DNA of 64,000 bases, from NCBI RefSeq assembly GCF_905220365.1, contig NC_061126.1, positions 12,028,001 through 12,092,000 of the forward strand, in the 5' to 3' direction. The DNA comes from Vanessa cardui. Lineage: Eukaryota; Arthropoda; Insecta; Lepidoptera; Nymphalidae. Below, in pieces: positions 36,693 through 48,845 of the stretch (position 1 is the stretch's first letter; the number at the start of each line of letters is the position of its first letter). Below the pieces are notes generated by a model. It saw only the letters and a program-made list of their open reading frames with translations, was not told the origin of the DNA and did not search any database. The position numbers and the translations under genes are program-made.

Positions 36693-37340
36693 GTAATGTA
36701 ATAATAAAAAATAATATAAGTGAATAGTATATTTACTTCAGTTATGATGAATTTTCAAAGTATGGAATATATTTTGATATGATTGCTTCTTATGGGAGGG
36801 TAAACCGCTTCGTTATGTAACGCGTTACGGCGCCGGACTGTCTAGCTTTAAATTCAAATAAAACAAAACGCAGCAGACAATTAAGAAAAGCATAAATTGA
36901 TATGTTATATTATGAGTTTTAAAGGGCGTTCTTGTTTGCCATTAACCGCATTAATATGCACATAATATCACCCATGAATGTCCGATAAGCAAAGTTTGAT
37001 TGGCAAGTTAATTGATGGTCGATGCTTAAATTAATCTAGTAAGACACACTTTAGATTTTAATTATATTATATATTGACGAAAACTTTTCTTGTCAATTTT
37101 GTTTTGAATTGATAATCTTGGGTTAGAAACTACGGATTTTATTCAATGAGCTAACTTGTACTCATAACATTTCAAATGCTTGTAAGTTAAACTAGAAGAA
37201 ATTAAAACACAGCCCATGCCCATAATTTGCATGGGCCGTTGTTAATGTAAAAGTACCAATAATTTTCCTAACTTTCCAAACATTACACATAAGTTGAAAA
37301 ATATCCAAAAAGTAAAACATTAAGTGAGCCATATACTTAA

Positions 37341-37472
37341 TTCCTCTCGTAAACAAACCTGCAGAAAAATTCGCTAAAACTTTTCGAGAATTTTAAAAGC
37401 GCAAAGCCTATTCGAACTTTTACTGGCTTTTAGCTTTAACCTTTTAAATTCTCTCCTCGCATACATACGCTT
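37341..37472 (+). repeat. dispersed repeat G, copy 2
   Basis: GCAAAGCCTATTCGAACTTT, ACTGGCTTTTAGCTTTAACC and CTCGCATACATACGC match the copy at 22348-22462. Confidence 0.72.
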
Positions 37473-39177
37473 CAAAGTTACGAAATTTTGTATCAAAAAA
37501 CGTAGAAGTCATTATTTTTGCTTAAACAATTAGTGTGGGTTAACATATTTACCTGATTCTTTTTCTTTTACCAATTACGTATTATTGTATGCCAATTTAT
37601 ACCCTGTTGGTCTAGGTCAGGTCGACTGGACAAAAAGTTAATTAATTATTTTTTCGATAAATCCTTAGTAACATAACAGAATCAGAAGGAGTTAGATATG
37701 TAAAAATACGTTTGTCCTACACCTGAACTATTTCAAATCATGTTTAACCTTCATATGAAATATGATCGAATGAGATTAAGGAAATAGAAAATGCAACTAA
37801 AGTTTGCCCACACTTGTAAACTATAGATAGTATGACCTGCAAAGTTGGCTGGTCTCTCGTGAGACTGGGTACAGTCTTCATTGTGTGTAATGGAACTCAT
37901 GTGTAACAGTATATCATTAATAAAAAACAGTCTCGTAAGTAAATTAAGTAATTTTAATACCGCAATTCTACTTAAAACCTGAACTCAGAGATCGTACATA
38001 AAATATTTGTACAAAATACTGAGTGTTTAGAAAACGTGAAACTTAATTGAAGTTTGAAGATCAACTTGAGCAAGAACCACTAAATTTTCATACGTCTAAT
38101 TTGGTTTTATAATATAAAACAAACTAACTGCCTTAAAGTTTTATATCAATAAAGAACTAACCTATAATTTACTTGTATTTTTTACTTATTGACTTCAAAG
38201 CGCTCCCGTTTGTTTATTCTATTTAAAGTAATATAGCCCCGTCACCTGGCTGTCCCCGAAAACAAGCATTATCCTCAACATCCAGCTGAGTGGCAGACCA
38301 ATTCGTTGCGTCCCTTTGCTTTGAAATAAACTGTTACTATCATAACGACATTATTATCATTTTCATATTTTTTTCTTTCATTCGTATTAGTTGTATTCAT
38401 TTTTCTTTTAATCATAATATTCAGTATTTTATGAAAGCTTAAGCTATTTTTTTATGTTTTTCATAATTAATGTGTTTATATCTAATTCCAAAGTTCAATA
38501 AACCATTCTTCATAAAGAGAGCGGGCGCTGCATGACAAAAACCACAAAAATAAACCTCGAGTTTAGTTCATAAGTCTTCGAGTAAACTCAGGGTTGTTTG
38601 CGTAAGTCCTGACTTAGCATAATGCTAAGACTTAAAGTCTTTCACATCTTGGTGATTCAATAAACATATTTTTATGATCTATGTGTAAATTTTCAATACG
38701 ACATAACCGTATTACTTTAAATTATTAAATGTTTTACATAATAATTTTGAAATTCGAAAACCATCAATTTAAATAATTTTTCTTTTACTTTTACAGATCA
38801 TGAAAAAAATAATATAAACCCATTGAAATTAAAGTATGTAGCATATTGACATCTATTTATTTTTTATGCGTTGCAAATTGTAATTAAAAAAAAGTAATTC
38901 TATTTTGTATAACTTTTGAACTTATTTGTAACCCAGTGATAATTTTCTTTATTAAAGTAAGCGAGGCGAAGTATATTTAAAAAAATGACCTCCACTTTGT
39001 CATTCAAACCCTTAGGTTGTCGTGTCGGATTGCCATCTAAGCATATTAAAACAGATAGAGATAAAAAAAGGATGAACCTTTTCTGACACACCTTGTCATA
39101 TCAATATCTCATACGTAGTAATATTGAGAAAAGACGCAACCACAAAAAACCGGTTAACTATATATTGACGTTCTATA
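37473..39177. other. 1.7-kb AT-rich stretch
   Basis: No gene or repeat recognised. A small quasi-palindrome, CTTAGCATAATGCTAAG, lies near 38613. Confidence 0.35.
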
Positions 39178-39500
39178 AAAAAATTTAACAAAAAGAAAAA
39201 TCGACTTCAAACAAAACACTATTTTAAAACAAATAAATATGCACTAAAAAGTAATATAAATAATTGCATATTTAACATATTTTTAGAGTCCTCCTAGGTA
39301 AAATGAAATGAAAAATATTAGATTACTTAAAAGTCGATTTACGATTATATAACGTAGTTATAGTTATTGTTATATACACTACCTTTCAAACAAAAAAATT
39401 ATGAAAATCGGTCCACCCAGTTAAAAGTTATGAGGTAACAAACATAAAAAAAAAATACAGACGAATTGATAACCTCCTCCTTTTTGAAGTCGGTTGAAAA
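39178..39500 (-). mobile_element. short deletion derivative of element K
   Basis: 39178-39374 matches one foldback arm (AACAAAAAGAAAAATCGACT onward). 39377-39500, reversed, matches the left end of the 29527 element (TTTTCAACCGACTTCAAAAA, GGAGGAGG, GTGGACCGATTTT, GAAAGGTAGTG). The body is missing, leaving a 323-bp MITE-like unit with both terminal motifs. Confidence 0.82.
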
Positions 39501-40231
39501 TCTTTGTAGAAAGTGATTGTCAATATTCCTAATTCGTAAATACTTTGGAATACAAATAAACGTTATCAAATTTGTGGGCATTTGTGAGTATAATTTTTCC
39601 TGGTGAAGAGTTGTCGTTCGTATAAAACCGAACCGCTATTCTCATTTCATCAACTTATTTAAACATCCATGATTACGAGTTCAGAGACTGTCGGGTAAAA
39701 TATTCAATGAATAATTCACATGTTATAACGTTGAGAGTCGTATAAGGAATCATATTGTCGCATCAGCGAAAAAGTTGAAAAAATGTCCTTTCGTACAAAT
39801 AAATCCATTACAAATACTATTAAGCTTAATATAAACGTAATTTAATTATAAAATGATGGAAATTATATTACTAAGAGCAACATTAGGTTTCGAGGAGACG
39901 CTGAGAAATGATTTCGGATATTTTAGTCACGATTGTGTTAAATTTCCCTAAAGATAATAAACGTTTCGAGGCAAATTAAACAACTGTTCAACGCACCCTG
40001 TTTTGCTGAAGGTGCTTCAGCTTACGCGTTATTTTGATAGAACTTTTGAGCACCCACAGAACGAGCAGAATACGTAAACTTGAACATCAATGTTTACGCA
40101 CACAGGCATATATTTCGATAATATATTTTAATGAGATGCAAGAATTAACGACGTGTCAATAAACTGAAAGTAGCTTATAAACAAAATTTAAGTAAGTCTG
40201 TTAAGAATAATAATGACGTTAGTGTATCTTT
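39501..40231. other. AT-rich stretch
   Basis: Apart from repeat F at 39925-39983 nothing was recognised. Confidence 0.35.
39925..39983 (-). repeat. dispersed repeat F, copy 2
   Basis: AGTCACGAT, TCCCTAAAGATAATAAACGT and AAATTAAACAA are the reverse complement of 13212-13271 with few changes. Confidence 0.75.
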
Positions 40232-40516
40232 GAGCCGAGATGGCCCAGCTGTTACAACGCATGCATCTTAACCCATGATTGTGGGTTCCATCAATGAATA
40301 TTCATGTGCTTAATTTGTGTTTATATTTCATCTCGTGTTCGGCGGTAAAGGAAAACATCGTGTAGAAACCTGTGTCTAATTTCATCGAAAGTCTGCCACA
40401 TGTGTATTCCACCGACCCGCTTTAACAGCGTGGCAATGTGTTCCAAACCTTCTCCTCAAAGAGAGAGAAGGCCTTAGCCCAGTAGTGGGAAATTTACCGG
40501 CTGTTGTTGTTGTTGT
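40232..40516 (+). mobile_element. SINE family A, near full length
   Basis: Head GAGCCGAGATGGCCCAGCTG. A deletion removes the piece between GTGGGTTC and TGAATATTCATG. The tail is GGCTGTTGTTGTTGTTG. Confidence 0.93.
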
Positions 40517-41034
40517 CTATCATATGAATTATAAGATTTATGTTCAATCGTGACGTTTTATTATTGTTAGCATAATTGCAGTTGAATAATAATAATTTGT
40601 TGTTCCCCAACAACTTTGACTTATAAAATAAGACGTTAAGAATATAATCTCAAATTAAAAGTGCTATAGCTTTTTGTATACTAAAGTGCATTGCAATGTA
40701 GAAATGACGAGTTTTGCATTTTGATGAGGGCATGAAATATTCTTTTGCGTAACACTACATTAAAAAAATTTGCATATTTTTAAATTTAAATTTACTATTT
40801 TGTGCTATTTTTTATAAGAAATTTTAGACATAGCTGAATATTACAAGATCTTTTTGAAATGATAATATTACTTCGGCCGAAAAGCATTGGCACTGGATGG
40901 AAATAATAACCATTCAAACCGGGACTTAATAATATTAAATAATATATTACTGTTTCTTGGTGGACTCTTCTGCGATAAGAAACATACCCAGACAATCATG
41001 TACATAAGCGCGTATCAAAGTAATTATTAACAGG

Positions 41035-41046
41035 CCGGGACGGGTA
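41035..41046. repeat. left target-site duplication of SINE A
   Basis: CCGGGACGGGTA, identical to 41272-41283. Confidence 0.88.
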
Positions 41047-41271
41047 AAGTAAAGTAACAGCCTGTCAATTTCCCACTGCTGAGATGTGTGATTGTGAAAT
41101 GTATATGTAGCAGAATTTCTCCACGATGTTTTCCTTCACTGCCGGACACGAGATGAATTATAAGCACAAATTAAGCACATATATATACAGTGGTGCTTGC
41201 CTGGGTTTGAACCCGCAATCATCGGTTAAGATGCTCGCGTTCTAACCACTGGGCCATCTCAGGTCACCAAC
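41047..41271 (-). mobile_element. SINE family A with 12-bp target-site duplication
   Basis: Reversed head: GGGCCATCTCA at 41251-41261, B box GGGTTTGAACCCGC (plus-strand text), and an (ACTTT)-type tail at 41047. About 100 bp of the 3' body is absent, joining the TTTCCCACTGCT end to the AGAATTTCT region. CCGGGACGGGTA flanks it at 41035-41046 and 41272-41283. Confidence 0.94.
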
Positions 41272-41283
41272 CCGGGACGGGTA
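41272..41283. repeat. right target-site duplication of SINE A
   Basis: CCGGGACGGGTA, identical to 41035-41046. Confidence 0.88.
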
Positions 41284-42910
41284 CGACAGTGAAACTCCAC
41301 GGAGCAGCGAGTACGTAATATAATGATATAATATGTACGTACAACCTCATTCGTCTCATAATAAACTCTCAGTAATGTGTAACCGAATTAAAATTCACCC
41401 ACACTGTCAACAACACCACAATCCACATTAAGATCGCGTGCTATTCATTTAAAATTCATTTCAGAGATCGAAATACATTTTCTTCTTACAATTTCTTTGT
41501 ATTTTAATATGTTTAAAAGTGTACTGGGGTTTATAGAGGCCGTCTCAGTATACTAATTAATTCCTAAGTCATTGCTCCTGATTCGCTTAGGATTAAAAAA
41601 AAATGATTATACTATTTCACTTAACCGTAGATATTTCAAAAATTCCTTTAATCTCTTGTTGCAAACCTCCCTGGGTTGTTGACACCTTTACATATAATCT
41701 ACCGTTAAGCTGCAATACTGAGTATTATTGGGATATCTCATTTTCCAAAGGCGATGTGAGATATTATAAAAAGTTCATCTATTATGTAGCATTTATTCGT
41801 CCGTCTCTTAAAATTAAACGTTTTTTCAAAACATTGTGTCGTACACTACTCAAACAAGAAACAAATAATCATTCGATAAATAAAGAAAATAATGTTTATA
41901 CATGGAACTTATGCTCTTATGAAACCAATATGTGTTTTGTAAATACAACTCTTATTTTTTCTTTCTCCTGATATACAACAACGTTTTATTGCCTCCAGAG
42001 GTGACCTGATGTGTTCTATTTTCATACCGAGATCGAATTCTGATTGAACGAGAAAATACTGCTTATATTATAATCACCAAAAAAAGTTTAAATAAAATTG
42101 TTCCCTTCTATAATAAGGTTTGATAGGTACAATATTAAACTATTTTCACAGCAATACTTCAGGATAAGTTTTAAATAATGTTTGATCAGTGTAATTGACG
42201 TTTGTACTACAGTTGGTTAAGTTGAGTTGATGATGTAAAGAATAAAAACTCTAAAGAAACTAAACTTAAATTTCAATATATGAACACTGAGACGTGAAAC
42301 CAAAGATGACATATAACATTCACAGAGCATTAACCTCTACTCCAATGTATACACAATACCTTTCTTTTGAAGAAAATCCGATATTCGATACAATATGAAG
42401 TGTACCATATCGATGCGGAGAACTTTGTTTAAAGAATTTTTGGATAAATTTTACTAAAGTAAATTTCTATTCCATTATTTAAAGATGATTTATATTTTTT
42501 ACTAGTTCATACATAAACCAGTTTCCAGTTTTGATGGAAAAATTAAGAAAACATCCCTTTCAAAAAAAGATCTACTGTTAGCAGTTGCTTAGACTAAGGC
42601 TTCCTCTAACAAGTGGCGTAGGTGACGCGGACACCGCATACGGCTATTATCCGCATATTTGTGCTAGGTTCCTCGTGCTTGCGATATTAAGAGTAAAACT
42701 ACCCACATTAAATATTTCTTACTTGAAGAGTACTTACATATAATAAAATATTGTGTAACAAAAAAAAATATACCCTATCTCCTCGTAACAGTAGACTGCA
42801 TGAAGCGTTCTAGGCATCGGCGAGTTGCGTTTCCCCTCCATTTTGGGAAATGCGTACTGTATTCAACAAATGAGAAAAAAAGACAAAAAGGCGCTGATAT
42901 AAAGTCAGGA
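41284..42910. other. stretch with the longest unexplained ORF
   Basis: A plus-strand frame of 122 codons (41603-41971) is the longest outside the mariner. It has several cysteines but no motif I can name, and no repeat overlap was seen. Chance in AT-rich DNA is likely but not certain. 42600-42690 is GC-richer (GTAGGTGACGCGGACACCGC). Confidence 0.3.
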
Positions 42911-43130
42911 GTTTTGCCACCACTGCTTCCCTTTCCTCATAAGGGCAAGGTGAGGCTTATTATTCATCACACTGCTCTAATGCAGGTTGGCGGATACACA
43001 TGACCTAATTTAAGCCAAGGCGACATGCTCACATGCAGATCTTCTAATGTTTTCCTTACAATCGAGCGTGAGATGAATATTAAGCACAAATTAGACACGT
43101 GAAAACATTCACCGGCTTTAACTACTCAGC
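42911..43130 (-). mobile_element. SINE family A, degraded and headless
   Basis: Plus-strand text CCTCATAAGGGCAAGGTGAG, ACTGCTCTAATGCAGGTTGG, AATGTTTTCCTTACAATCGA and GAGATGAATATTAAGCACAA follows the reversed family A body. The tRNA-like head is gone. Confidence 0.75.
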
Positions 43131-43374
43131 CAACACGCGGCTCATTAATCACATTACTTTGATAAATAACGAAATTCTCATATTATCATTGAGCAATAAC
43201 ACGAGTATCAAGGTAAGCGATGTCTCTGCTAATATTGTAATATATCTTTGTCGCCGATTTTTCAACGAACATTTTTGATATGCCACTCAAAGAAGTATAT
43301 AAATTTGTATGTATCTCATATTGTTTCAGATTTAATTTATCACGTTAATTTCTATTATGCGTAAATCAAATTCT

Positions 43375-43545
43375 TGGAAATGATGCCAATAAACTCTCTC
43401 GCAGTTTCTTTCGCCGGTTCTTCTCAGGTCAGGGTATTTTCTTTTCCGAACCGGTGGTACTGTTTCAATTGACCATCGATAAGAAAGTGTAATGCTTCTA
43501 TATTGCATAAAGTTATTTGAGTTGGAATTTGAATGAGAAGAATAT
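43375..43545 (+). mobile_element. LINE 3'-UTR-like fragment
   Basis: TCTTTCGCCGGTTCTTCTCA, TTTTCCGAACCGGTGGTA, GATAAGAAAGTGTAATGCTT and a TGAGTTGGAATTTGAATGAG end resemble the 3' UTR of another lepidopteran LINE (CR1/Jockey-like). The minus-strand ORF at 43332-43556 is a shadow. Confidence 0.55.
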
Positions 43546-44469
43546 CTAGCCAGCATTTCAAATAAATTAGTAAAATAGAACTAATACGAAAATAAGATAC
43601 AAAGCAATCGCATGATATTGTATTTTACCCTCGTTGCTATCGCTTTGCGCATGTGTTAGATCATTAAGCTGTTCCCGTTAAACACTTTAGAACAAAAAGC
43701 ATTTAAATTAACACGAATGTTTTCAATATTATTGTATGCGTTGTTTATTGAACGACGTATTTGTGATTATATTGGTTTGGCGATTGGTGTTAGCCAAGAT
43801 ACTTCAAGGGCTTGGGTCCAAACCCCTGGTTAATAAAACGTTCTACGTGTAGTAGTAGTCCATTGCGGTGTATTAAGAAAGCACTTGCGTAGAGCACACG
43901 TACTCGCACTCTAAAATATGTCCTTCATAGTTATGTTTTGGTTCTTCAGGATGGCAACACATGGTCAGGTCATATTCGATTAAGAGATTATTTAATCTTG
44001 ATTATTATATAAATCATAATTGTTTATTAGAATTGATTGATTGGTCTGTAGTCAGTGGTTTTTAAAAATATACTACTGGATTTAGTAAGAATTAATGCCT
44101 ACTGATTTTTGTACAGAAAACTCATTTGAAGATATTAAATAGTTAGTGTCCACTATAGTAAATGATGTCAACAACTAAAGTTTCTACGTGTTTACGAAGT
44201 TTCCATATAAACTGTTTAGTTCTTACTAGATATAAATTATAGTATTGGTCTTATTTGTTATGTATTTTAAATTTACGCTTATATAAAAATTAAGATAATC
44301 AACAGTCTTAAATTTTCAAAAATTCACACTACGTTTTTCATTATAACTAATGTTTATTTTGATGTCGATGATGTCGTTCGGCTGTGGTGAACATTCTCCG
44401 GAGAGACTATTCAATTACAGAGAACGTGTTATAATGAACAAGTAATAAGATAGGAAAGTAAAGAGTTTT
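43546..44469. other. stretch without recognised content
   Basis: TTGGGTCCAAACCCCTGG near 43815 is B-box-like but no A box or body was identified with it. Confidence 0.3.
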
Positions 44470-44630
44470 GATGCAGGACGAACGGCGTTTACGTGCTCTC
44501 CAAGGCACGGAGTGTACCGCTTACAATTTCCAAACTACGAGCTCTTGAAAGTTTTTTTACAGAACAAGCTAATAACTTATTATCAGCTCTACCTTGAGGT
44601 TTACACCCAGGACCTCAGGACCTATAGGAC
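44470..44630 (-). repeat. tRNA-like repeat family A3
   Basis: Minus-strand GAGGTCCTGGGTGTAAACCT is B-box-like. It is followed by AATAAGTTATTAGC and the CTCCGTGCCTTGGAGAGCAC block. This matches the layout of a dispersed lepidopteran repeat I recall; a second piece lies at 58636. Confidence 0.5.
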
Positions 44631-44650
44631 TATAATTACAGTATACTATT

Positions 44651-44838
44651 TGACACCCGCGGCTTCGCTAGCGTTTTAGGCGGTTATTTGTCATATGTTA
44701 ACCAAAAAAGGTAGCCAATATCTTTCTTGAAGTTTAAATTTACTTCATACCAAATTTCATGAAATTCGTTCATTGGTTTGGTCGTTAAAGAGCGACAGAC
44801 AGACAGAATTACTGTCGCATTTATAATATGAGGATAGA
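44651..44838 (-). repeat. repeat family H copy
   Basis: GACACCCGCGGCTTCGCTAG to CGACAGACAGACAGAATTAC and GTCGCATTTATAATATGAGG. The 65-codon ORF at 44684-44881 is this repeat. Confidence 0.82.
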
Positions 44839-44949
44839 TATGTATGTATTTATAATAATTGTAGGTATTGATTTCAAACAAATTTCATTCGACACGTTAT
44901 ATTAGCATACGTCGGTACTAATGGCAGAACTTTCTGGAAGCTTGTCTGA

Positions 44950-45060
44950 GAAGATTCCACCCATTAATGAGTTACTCTACCGTCAAACAGCAATTATAAA
45001 TATTGGTGTGTTCCGGTTTGAAGATTAACTGAACTATTATTATTACACACGAGGAATAAA
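44950..45060 (-). repeat. repeat family B fragment
   Basis: CCACCCATTAATGAGTTACT, CTACCGTCAAACAGCA and GTGTTCCGGTTTGAAGATTA are the reversed end of family B. Confidence 0.7.
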
Positions 45061-45331
45061 CACCATCGATGTCATTGTAAATTAACTGCAAATGGAGGAT
45101 AGTGTATATAAATTGGTCATTCGGTACATTTTCCTGCCTAATGAAACCTTTAAATGTGAAAATACAATCACGATAGTTCTAAATGACTCATAGAAATTTT
45201 AAATTTTTTGTACAATTTTTGTATAAGATTGCATTTGCATATGAAACCTAACGAAATGCAAATAAGTCGGTACCTGAAGAAAAAAATGAATACAACCGTG
45301 TTATCATTAATCTTTTATTATCATTAACTCA

Positions 45332-45347
45332 CTACTATCGATAGTAG
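45332..45347. other. 16-bp perfect palindrome containing TATCGATA
   Basis: CTACTATCGATAGTAG is self-complementary. The core TATCGATA equals the Drosophila DREF-binding site. No promoter context was found, so this may be chance. Confidence 0.5.
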
Positions 45348-45654
45348 ACTACTTACTAACGATAGTATGCTACTGACATATAATATTTTTGTACATATGA
45401 GCATGTTGTCCATCCCCTCGATGCCCTTACCCTGCAAGAAAATCCCACTGTTTACTTTGGAAGGAAAAACGTACAATTAGACTTTCTAACACCTGGGATC
45501 CACTTATTAAAAATTTTAATCCCAAATCCAACAGACTGCAAGACCTAAAGATACAGTTAGTGCCTTCTGCGTGCAACCGGAACGTTACTCAAGATATCAA
45601 CTGAGAAATCGTTGGCGGTAGTTGTTAATAATATTTCCTTTGTTCTTCAAATAG

Positions 45655-45810
45655 ACAAATGTCATCTTAGTCTACCCGTGACCACGAACACTGCAAAGTG
45701 CTCGAATCGTCGGGATGTTTAAAAAAATAATTAATATACGCGATTCATCCGTTATAATTAGTTTTATTTAAATGTGTAATAATCGCGAAAATTTAAGACA
45801 ACATTACTAG
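45655..45810 (+). repeat. possible LINE 3'-end repeat
   Basis: GTGACCACGAACACTGCAAA, GTGCTCGAATCGTCGGGAT, ATACGCGATTCATCCGTTAT and GTGTAATAATCGCGAAAATT resemble a widespread lepidopteran LINE tail. The call is from memory and there is one copy here. Confidence 0.45.
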
Positions 45811-46120
45811 ATATAGACGTGCCTTCAGTAAGATTATTATTATCAATGCTTGTACACTTGAACCTCTGAATAACTTTCCAATATTTTTGGGAAGAGCGGT
45901 CGTAAAGTTTATTCGCATGCCGAATTTTAAGTATCGGAGCTAATCGGATATATTTTTTTATCGTTAGGAAGTTAAAGGGGCGATCCCTTACTTTTGTTCA
46001 ATCTGAGGAATATATACTTACTTATAATATTATTTATCTGATTATTACTTTATTGATTTATATATTTTATTTAATGCTATCGTATTTATCAATAAAATAT
46101 ATATGACTAAAAAGTAAATG

Positions 46121-46370
46121 TAAATTTGCTGCATTGCTGGGCTAAACTATTCTCTCCTTTTTAAGAAGAAGGTTAAGAACTTACTCCACCCTGCTAACTA
46201 AATAATTTACTTTTATTAAAATTAGATATATGCATGCTTCTTCACGATGTTTTTCTTCACTGATGAACACGAGAAACATTTTAAAAATATTATTTAATAA
46301 CATGAAATTTCAATGGTGCTTGTCTGGGTTTCAACCCATAATCATTGGTTAAGATGCGTCTTCACCAAGG
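46121..46370 (-). mobile_element. SINE family A, old copy
   Basis: CATTGCTGGGCTAAACTATT, CTTCACGATGTTTTTCTTCA and GGGTTTCAACCCATAATCAT, then GGTTAAGATGCG, give the reversed family order with many changes. Confidence 0.75.
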
Positions 46371-46879
46371 TTCGCATACAATTGCTTGATTGTAATTAAT
46401 ACGAGACCATGGTGTCGATAAAATTAAGAGTAAATTATTCACTGACACAAAATCACCAGTCAATTATTTTAAAAATGGAATAAATAAATATAAATTTTGA
46501 TCGTAAGAGAAAATCTATTCAGAAAATTGGGGCGTGACATTTGCCAAGTTACTCAAGTAAAATGTAAAATAAGCGTGAACGAGCGTTAAATTTCCACGAA
46601 CAGCCACACATAATGCTTGAGGCTCGTAAACAAAAGATAAAACAACTGTATTCAGCGTTGAGAAACAATATACGCGTTTAATTTTACATTTATAAGGAAC
46701 ATGTAATTTTACTTTTTTTATCCTTAAAATATAATAGCTTCTTCGTGATGTTTTTACATTATAAAGATTATATATTTTATGAGAAATCGTATTGGAAGTA
46801 AAAATTGAATTGTCTGCGTTCAAAAATTTTATTATTGACAAGAGCATGTTATATACTTTTTTTGTTCAATCAGAATGCT

Positions 46880-47167
46880 TTAACATGTGAATCTTTACCT
46901 AAGGCTGTGAGTTCAATTATGGAAATTCACTAAGTTTTATCCCAATGGATATTATATGTTAAATTGGTATTTATAATTCATCGAGGTTTCATTGAAGAAA
47001 CTTATTCTGACGAAAACTATTTCCGATAGCTTTCTGACGATTTTGTATTCATCATTCAATAATTGCTTGTAAGTAGCTCGGCTCTTACTAGTAAAAGCTC
47101 TAAACATGCTCCTAAAAAGAAGTAAAGACGTAAGTCCAGCAGTTGATTATTTACAGGCTATAAATGC
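46880..47167 (+). mobile_element. SINE family A, very old copy
   Basis: Weak but ordered matches: GTGAGTTCAATTATGG, TATTTATAATTCATCGAGGT, GCTCCTAAAAAGAAGTAAAG and CCAGCAGTTG...TTTACAGGCT. Confidence 0.5.
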
Positions 47168-47887
47168 TACTTACTACGTTTTGCTTTTACGTTGTTCTTT
47201 TAATTATACTGACCCACTTGCCCTCTAACTTCATACCGTAATATAGTGATAATATTTTCTTCTTACATCCTGCTCTGAGCTCTAACATTACTACTTAGTA
47301 ATAAGTAATATTTAGGTTAAGGTTTTACCGCACGTTTCTATGAAATTTGTGCAAGGATAACTTTTACACTTTCCGGTGACTAAATATAAAACAAATTTTT
47401 AAAAAACGAACATTACACATGAATATTATTTTACAAATAAATAAAAAAAAGTAAATAGTAGTTGATTTTCGAACAGGATGTGTAATATATGTTGTATACA
47501 AATATTATGCGTTATTAAATGAATTAAATAGAATCACTTGTGTTTTAACGGAGTTTCATTGAATAACACGACTTGTATACTATAGCACATTCACATTAAA
47601 TTATATGTATATTAAAAATTATATTATGTTAGTTAAATTTGCCGCTTAAATCTAAGACGACTAGTAAATAAAAAATAAAAAGTGTTTTACTGTTCTGTTT
47701 TGATGTAAAATTTATTTAAAAATACTACTTACCGCCTATTAAAATGTTTTAGTTGATATATTACAATAATAACTTATAAAAGGTGCTAAATAAATCCAAA
47801 TAGCAATACACAATAGCTGCGTTTTTATTTGTTTACATTGATATTACGTTCAAATTAAAATCATAATCGCCTCTTTTAATTACTTTC
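47168..47887. other. AT-rich stretch, nothing recognised
   Basis: No coding or repeat signal found. Confidence 0.35.
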
Positions 47888-48205
47888 AACAACAACAACA
47901 ACAGCCTGAAAATTTCCCACTGCTGGGCTAAAACCTCCTCTCCCTTTGAGGAGAAGGTTTGGAACATATTCCACCACGCTGTTCCAATGTGGGTTGGCGG
48001 AATACAAAAGTAGTAGAATTTCTATGAAATTAGACACATGCAGGTTTACTCACGATGTTTTCCTTCACCGCCGACCACGAGATGAATTATAATCAATTAT
48101 AAACACAAATTAAGCACATATATATAGTGGTGCTTGCCTGAGTTTGAGCCCGCAATCATCGGTTAAGATGCACGCGTTCGAACCACTGGGCCATCTCAGC
48201 TCAAT
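47888..48205 (-). mobile_element. SINE family A, full-length
   Basis: (AAC)n tail at 47888, then GCCTGAAAATTTCCCACTGC, CACCACGCTGTTCCAATGTG and CACGATGTTTTCCTTCACCG, and the head CCACTGGGCCATCTCAGCTC. All parts are present. Confidence 0.95.
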
Positions 48206-48636
48206 CTCAGCAAAATTATTTGCATATATTTAATATCTACTTGATAAAATATTTATGTTTACAGTAATATTGCATTTTCACATTAATATAAAGGTAACAG
48301 AATAATTTAATTAGTCTGATTAGATAATAATAAATTTTAATAGCCCAGATTAGTATTTTGAAATGGTAATCATTTAATACGTGATTACTGATAAAATTCC
48401 CACGAGACACTGGTAATACAATTTTGTTATATAAGTTTAAGCCACACGTCACATCATAACCTCTTTACTACACCTCTGACCCCGGTCTCAAAGATCTCAT
48501 TGTACAAGTAACGATATAAGTTTAAGCGCCTCTCAAATTAACCCATCTTGTCGACCTGCATAAATCTGTTAACATTAAAGTCGGTCCTCGGATTTTTTTA
48601 GGCAAATAAAATAATAGTAATAATAATTATATGTAT

Positions 48637-48820
48637 GTGAGCTGATAGCCTTATGGTTATATCATGACATCTGATATGATTACGGATTCAAAGTCAGGAG
48701 AGCACTATTAAATTTCCATGTTTTTAATTTGTGTTTATAATTCATGTCGTGCGTGATTAAGAAAAACATCGTGAGAAGATTTACATATCTAATTTCAGTT
48801 AAATTCTGCCACATACGAAT
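48637..48820 (+). mobile_element. SINE family A, diverged copy without tail
   Basis: CTGATAGCCTTATGGTTATA, ATTACGGATTCAAAG, GTTTATAATTCATGTCGTGC and AAAAACATCGTGAG follow family A order. Confidence 0.65.
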
Positions 48821-48845
48821 GTACCTATATATCATTGTATATATA

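Noticed and set aside
47888..48205. CRISPR array, because SINE A units recur at several points
   Set aside because: Copies are dispersed, about 300 bp long and in both orientations; there is no regular repeat-spacer pattern, and the DNA is eukaryotic.
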